Positions 23,799 through 24,560 of a stretch of DNA of 24,560 nucleotides are shown one piece after another. Under the pieces are notes generated by a model, which was not told the origin of the DNA, did not search any database, and worked only from the letters and a program-made list of their open reading frames with translations. This DNA is from Clostridia bacterium. Lineage in GTDB: Bacteria > Bacillota > Clostridia > TANB77 > UBA1234. The position numbers and the translations under genes are program-made. Location: positions 1 to 24,560 of the forward strand of contig CAADXZ010000225.1 of NCBI GenBank assembly GCA_900753135.1, written 5' to 3'. Every line of letters starts with the position of its first letter. Position 1 is the stretch's first letter.

Positions 23799-24560
23799 TT
23801 ATTTTAGCTTTTTTACAATACTCATTGCTGCATCTCTTCCAGAACGTGCAGCCCATGCCACAGTTGCTTTAGCTCCAACAAGATTACCACCTGCAAAAAT
23901 TTTTTCATCAGATGTACAATTGTTTTCATCTACTTTAACAAATCCATTTTTATCTGTTTCTAAATTCAATTTTCTTATTAGATTCTCATCTGGTTTTGAA
24001 CCTATTGCCATTATTACAAAGTCAGCATCTAATTCAAAATTGCTATTCTGAATATTTTGCACACCAAGACCAACTTCGCAAGTTTTAGCACATTCTATTT
24101 TTCTCTTTCCATCAAGTTCATGTATTTTCAAAAGATTTGTGTTAAATCTAAAATCTATTTTTTCTCTTTTAGCTGAAGAAACTTCTTTCTTTTCTGCTGG
24201 CATTCGTTCTTCTTCACGTCTATAAAGAATTGTAACTTTGCTAGCGCCATATTTTTTTATTGTTCTAGCAGTGTCTAGAGCAACATTTCCACCACCGCAT
24301 ATATACACAATCTTACCAGTACAATCAAATGAAATTCCATTCTCTAGAAGTTCATTTCCATCAAATACCCAAGGCAAGTCTTCACCATCTACATTCATCT
24401 TTTTGGGAACATTTGAACCAAAGCTCAAAAATATTGCATCATATTCATTTTTTAATGTTTCAATCTGGTTCTCTAAATCATATTTTGTTATTACATGAAT
24501 GCCTGTATCACATATATGCCTGATTGCTTCATCTAAAATATTTTTTTCTAGTCTGAACTC
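23799..24560 (-). CDS. GltD-like FAD/NAD(P) oxidoreductase, C-terminal part (runs off right edge)
   Basis: The frame is open to the right edge of the window: 253 residues are visible, starting EFRLEKNILDEAIRHICDTG, and the gene begins beyond it. An internal TTG at 24426-24428 is within the conserved EYDAIFLSFGSN strand and is not a start. The NAD(P)-binding segment reads VYICGGGNVALDTARTIKKY, followed by the VTILYRREEERMPA motif typical of the glutamate synthase small subunit family. It ends with the second FAD motif (IFAGGNLVGAKATVAWAARSGRDAA). Such proteins pass electrons from NAD(P)H to a partner (GltA, or other subunits in related enzymes). The partner and the N-terminal Fe-S domain are outside the window, so the exact enzyme is open. 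Confidence 0.9.
   Translation of the reverse strand, partial: EFRLEKNILDEAIRHICDTGIHVITKYDLENQIETLKNEYDAIFLSFGSNVPKKMNVDGEDLPWVFDGNELLENGISFDCTGKIVYICGGGNVALDTARTIKKYGASKVTILYRREEERMPAEKKEVSSAKREKIDFRFNTNLLKIHELDGKRKIECAKTCEVGLGVQNIQNSNFELDADFVIMAIGSKPDENLIRKLNLETDKNGFVKVDENNCTSDEKIFAGGNLVGAKATVAWAARSGRDAAMSIVKKLK

Overview
The window looks like a chromosomal segment of a low-GC, Gram-positive Clostridia-type bacterium. The evidence is AT-rich sequence throughout, strong GGAGG/GGAGGTGAT ribosome binding sites, consensus SigA promoters, a perfect HrcA/CIRCE operator in front of groES-groEL, a greA-lysS gene pair, a GH18/SH3 cell-wall hydrolase of the spore-former type, and ordinary use of TGA as a stop. 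Almost every gene is on the minus strand; the exceptions are the nfeD-SPFH pair and a TetR regulator. No rRNA, tRNA, insertion sequence, CRISPR array or phage gene was seen.

Layout. Positions 1-68 hold the 5' end of a probable vanW-type gene. Positions 168-8123 carry a leftward housekeeping cluster. In transcription order it is: GH18 glycosidase, unknown Rossmann-like protein, greA, lysS, MazF/PemK-fold protein, site-2 protease, tsaD, metallophosphoesterase. A divergent intergenic region then drives the rightward nfeD-SPFH membrane pair (8385-9784), which meets groES-groEL (9915-11880) head-on at a double terminator. Next come an unknown membrane-anchored protein (12024-13565) and dnaE (13643-17197).

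The accessory part of the window is 17422-20221. It is a two-gene, promoter-to-terminator unit. The first gene encodes a Sec-exported 806-residue protein with a signal peptide, an array of about 71-residue Cys/His repeats, a hydrophobic pre-toxin region and a C-terminal bacterial EndoU RNase domain. The second, 17 bases downstream, encodes a 120-residue acidic protein in the immunity-gene position. This reads as a polymorphic toxin/immunity pair with an unusual N-terminal repeat module, and it is the best candidate in the window for an undescribed system.

To its right is feoAB (ferrous iron uptake), whose FeoB ends in a Cys-rich tail. It has a perfect-consensus promoter followed by a 46-bp region of nested palindromes. 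A TetR-family regulator is transcribed divergently from it. The window closes with the C-terminal part of a GltD-like FAD/NAD(P) oxidoreductase that runs off the right edge.
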